Origin: Methylomonas sp.
GTDB lineage: Bacteria; Pseudomonadota; Gammaproteobacteria; Methylococcales; Methylomonadaceae
Direction of reading: 5' to 3'
DNA: 8,344 nt
Assembly (NCBI GenBank): GCA_028688235.1
Contig: JAQTYP010000133.1
Coordinates: forward strand, 1 to 8,344
Shown here: positions 6,586 through 8,344 of the stretch, piece by piece
How the letters are laid out: each line of letters starts with the position of its first letter
Numbering within the stretch: the first letter of the stretch is position 1
Notes under the pieces: generated by a model
Database searches by the model: none
Told to the model about the DNA's origin: nothing
Seen by the model: the letters and a program-made list of their open reading frames with translations, nothing else
Position numbers and translations under genes: made by a program

Positions 6586-8232
6586 ATGTCGACTTCCTCC
6601 AGTATTGCAGTTCCACAACTGGGAATACCCGGTTTGATTGAAAACTGGCGTAGCGATTTGCTATCCGGTTTTCTTGTGTTTTTGATCGCGTTGCCGTTAT
6701 GCCTGGGTATCGCGATGGCATCAGGCTTCCCGCCGATGTCCGGCATCATCTCCGCGATTATCGGCGGCGTCGTGGTGTCGAGAATCAACGGTTCTTACAT
6801 GACCATCAACGGCCCCGCCGCCGGTTTGATCGTGGTGATCGTCGATGCGGTGCAATCGCTTGGCCAGGGCGATGCGATGGCGGGTTACCGTTACACCTTG
6901 GCGGCCATCGTTGTAGCCAGCGTTTTGCAAGTGTTGATGGGTATTTTCAAGGCCGGCAAGCTCAGCGCGTTTTTTCCATCGTCCGTGGTACATGGGATGT
7001 TGGCGGCGATCGGCATCATCATCATGGCCAAGCAGATTCATACCTTGCTCGGCGTTAAACCGGAAGCCAAGTCCTTGTTCGGCACTATTGCCGAGGTTCC
7101 GCACTCCCTGATGGAGATGAACCCCGAGGTATCGTTGATCGGTTTTTTGGGCTTGCTGTTGTTGATTCTCTGGTCGGTGATCAAGCATCCCACCTTGAAA
7201 ATGATTCCGGCGCCGCTGTTGGTGGTGTTGATGGGGCTGGCATTGGGTCAGTTTTTCGATCTGGACCATATCCACCAATACCTATTTCTGCCGGACGCGG
7301 AAATCCTGCCGCATCATCAATTTACCGTCGGCCCATCATTCCTGGTTGCGGTGCCGGAAAATTTCATGGCCGGTTTTTATTTTCCCGACTTCTCCAAAAT
7401 CGCCACCGCCGAATTCTGGATTTCGGTCGTCACCATCTGGTTGGTCGGTAGCTTGGAAAGCTTGTTGAGCGCGTCCGCGGTGGACAAGCTCGATCCTTAT
7501 AAACGCAACTCCAACTTGAACCGCGATCTGACCGCGGTTGGCATCGGCAACCTGATTTCGGGCATGAGTGGCGGTTTGCCGATGATTGCGGAAATCGTCC
7601 GTAGCTCGGCCAACATCAACAATGGCGCCAAAACCGCCTGGGCCAACTTCTTCCACGGCTTGTTCCTGCTGGTTTTCGTGGCGCTATTTCCGAAACTGAT
7701 CCATGAGATTCCGTTGTCCGCCTTGGCGGCCCTTTTGGTGTTCACCGGCTTCCGTCTGGCTTCGCCTAGGGAGTTTGCCAAGATGCTGGCTGTTGGTCTC
7801 GATCACTTTGCGGTATTCGTGATCACCATACTCGGCGTGTTGGCCACCGATTTATTGATCGGAGTGGCGATCGGCATCGTGGTCGAACTGGCAATTCACG
7901 TCAGTCGCGGCCTGAAATTGCGCAATGTATTTTCAATGGCTTACCAGATTGATCAGACCGATGACGATACCTATCACATCGAAGTATCGGGCGCGGCCGT
8001 GTTCTCCAACATCATCACCCTGAAAAGTTTGTTGGCTGATTTTCCGCAACGTAAAACGGTGTATTTCGACCTCAGCGAGACCGATTTAATCGACCACACG
8101 GTGATGGAATTCATCCACCACTTCGCCGAAGAATACAACCACGCTGGTGGACGTTGCGAAATTCTTGGCTTGGATCAGCATGAGAGTTATTCGGACCACC
8201 ATTTGTCCGCCCGCCGCAAGATCGTGATCTAA
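6586..8232 (+). CDS. SulP-family inorganic anion transporter with C-terminal STAS domain
   Basis: A 548-residue inner-membrane secondary transporter of the SLC26/SulP family, which carries sulfate, bicarbonate or other anions. Visible: first helices with the family signature from SGFLVFLIALPLCLGIAMAS (27-46) through SRINGSYMTINGPAAGL (65-81), the anion-site region; GNLISGMSGGLPM (321-333) and RSSANINNGAKT (339-350), conserved in SulP proteins; further helices to about residue 440; and a cytoplasmic STAS domain from about 460 to 535 (VYFDLSETDLIDHTVMEFI at 492-510). The tail GLDQHESYSDHHLSARR is typical of the bacterial subgroup often found beside carbonic anhydrases. Roughly 10-14 membrane helices are expected and the length is normal, so the gene looks intact. 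ATG 6586 is chosen, with GAGAGA at 6574-6579 upstream; an in-frame TTG at 6568 would add six residues. Substrate is not determined; bicarbonate is suggested only by subgroup and by the nearby DabB-like remnant. Confidence 0.93.
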   Translation: MSTSSSIAVPQLGIPGLIENWRSDLLSGFLVFLIALPLCLGIAMASGFPPMSGIISAIIGGVVVSRINGSYMTINGPAAGLIVVIVDAVQSLGQGDAMAGYRYTLAAIVVASVLQVLMGIFKAGKLSAFFPSSVVHGMLAAIGIIIMAKQIHTLLGVKPEAKSLFGTIAEVPHSLMEMNPEVSLIGFLGLLLLILWSVIKHPTLKMIPAPLLVVLMGLALGQFFDLDHIHQYLFLPDAEILPHHQFTVGPSFLVAVPENFMAGFYFPDFSKIATAEFWISVVTIWLVGSLESLLSASAVDKLDPYKRNSNLNRDLTAVGIGNLISGMSGGLPMIAEIVRSSANINNGAKTAWANFFHGLFLLVFVALFPKLIHEIPLSALAALLVFTGFRLASPREFAKMLAVGLDHFAVFVITILGVLATDLLIGVAIGIVVELAIHVSRGLKLRNVFSMAYQIDQTDDDTYHIEVSGAAVFSNIITLKSLLADFPQRKTVYFDLSETDLIDHTVMEFIHHFAEEYNHAGGRCEILGLDQHESYSDHHLSARRKIVI

Positions 8233-8344
8233 GCAGGAATAGTATGAGAACCTTACAGCGCTGCCACTCCGAATTGCTGAGGCTCGCCCCTTGGTCAATT
8301 TGGTGGTCAAGGATCTTGTGGACGTCCACGTCCGCTCCATATCC
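8233..8344 (+). other. Unresolved sequence at the right edge; possible start of a gene
   Basis: An ATG at 8244 follows AGGA (8235-8238) at a 5-base spacing, 11 bases after the SulP stop, and its frame stays open to the window end. However, that product (MRTLQRCHSELLRLAPW then WSIWW-type residues) looks poor. The next frame, from 8246, gives a more protein-like reading (ENLTALPLRIAEARPLVNLV, then VKDLVDVHVRS) but has a TAG at 8240-8242 and no clear start. A perfect 12-base palindrome GTGGACGTCCAC lies at 8318-8329. No terminator after the SulP gene is visible. Confidence 0.3.

Noticed and set aside
6721..7278. 185-codon minus-strand open frame
   Set aside because: His/Gln/Arg-rich antisense shadow of the SulP gene, with no independent start signal.
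8293..8304. GGTCAATTTGGT matches the reverse complement of 6469-6480 exactly, as if inverted repeats flanked the SulP gene
   Set aside because: The match is only 12 bases and does not extend; a few such matches are expected by chance in a window this size.

Overview
The window looks like a gammaproteobacterial chromosome segment, possibly from a methylotroph or methanotroph. This is inferred from a moderately GC-rich background (about 55% in lines I counted), heavy TTG leucine use in the transporter gene, and an alternate-type F1 ATPase beta subunit. The genus cannot be fixed from the sequence. One stretch (about 2710-5875) is clearly AT-richer than everything around it, about 25-42% GC in sampled lines.

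Layout: (1) 1-1496, minus strand: nearly complete beta subunit of an alternate (N-type) F1F0 ATPase, running off the left edge, with an unusual N-terminal extension of about 50 residues. (2) 1497-1938: no intact gene; it holds a 73-codon reading frame that resembles the C-terminal part of a NuoL/DabB-like proton-conducting membrane subunit, probably a gene remnant. (3) 1939-2708, minus strand: a zeta-toxin-like P-loop kinase whose stop overlaps (ATGA) the start of a 66-residue partner protein. (4) 2776-5865, minus strand: a 1029-residue protein that joins an N-terminal HD phosphohydrolase-type domain to an HSP90-like GHKL ATPase and a long unassigned C-terminal part. (5) 5893-6255, minus strand: a short protein with the HsdR N-terminal PD-(D/E)xK nuclease core, ending abruptly where the AT-rich region begins. 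(6) 6256-6585: a divergent intergenic region. (7) 6586-8232, plus strand: a SulP-family anion transporter with a C-terminal STAS domain. (8) 8233-8344: the beginning of something not resolvable.

The most interesting block is 1939-6255: four consecutive minus-strand genes encoding a nuclease-like domain, an HD plus HSP90-like ATPase, a zeta-like kinase and a small overlapping partner. Gaps are 27 and 67 bases, followed by a 4-base overlap. The gene types, composition break and tight spacing suggest a conflict or defence island in which the large HD-HSP90 protein may be the central component. That function is inference; nothing in the sequence proves it. The flanking housekeeping-type genes (ion-translocating ATPase, SulP transporter, remnant of a DabB-like subunit) concern ion or inorganic-anion transport and are probably unrelated to the island.
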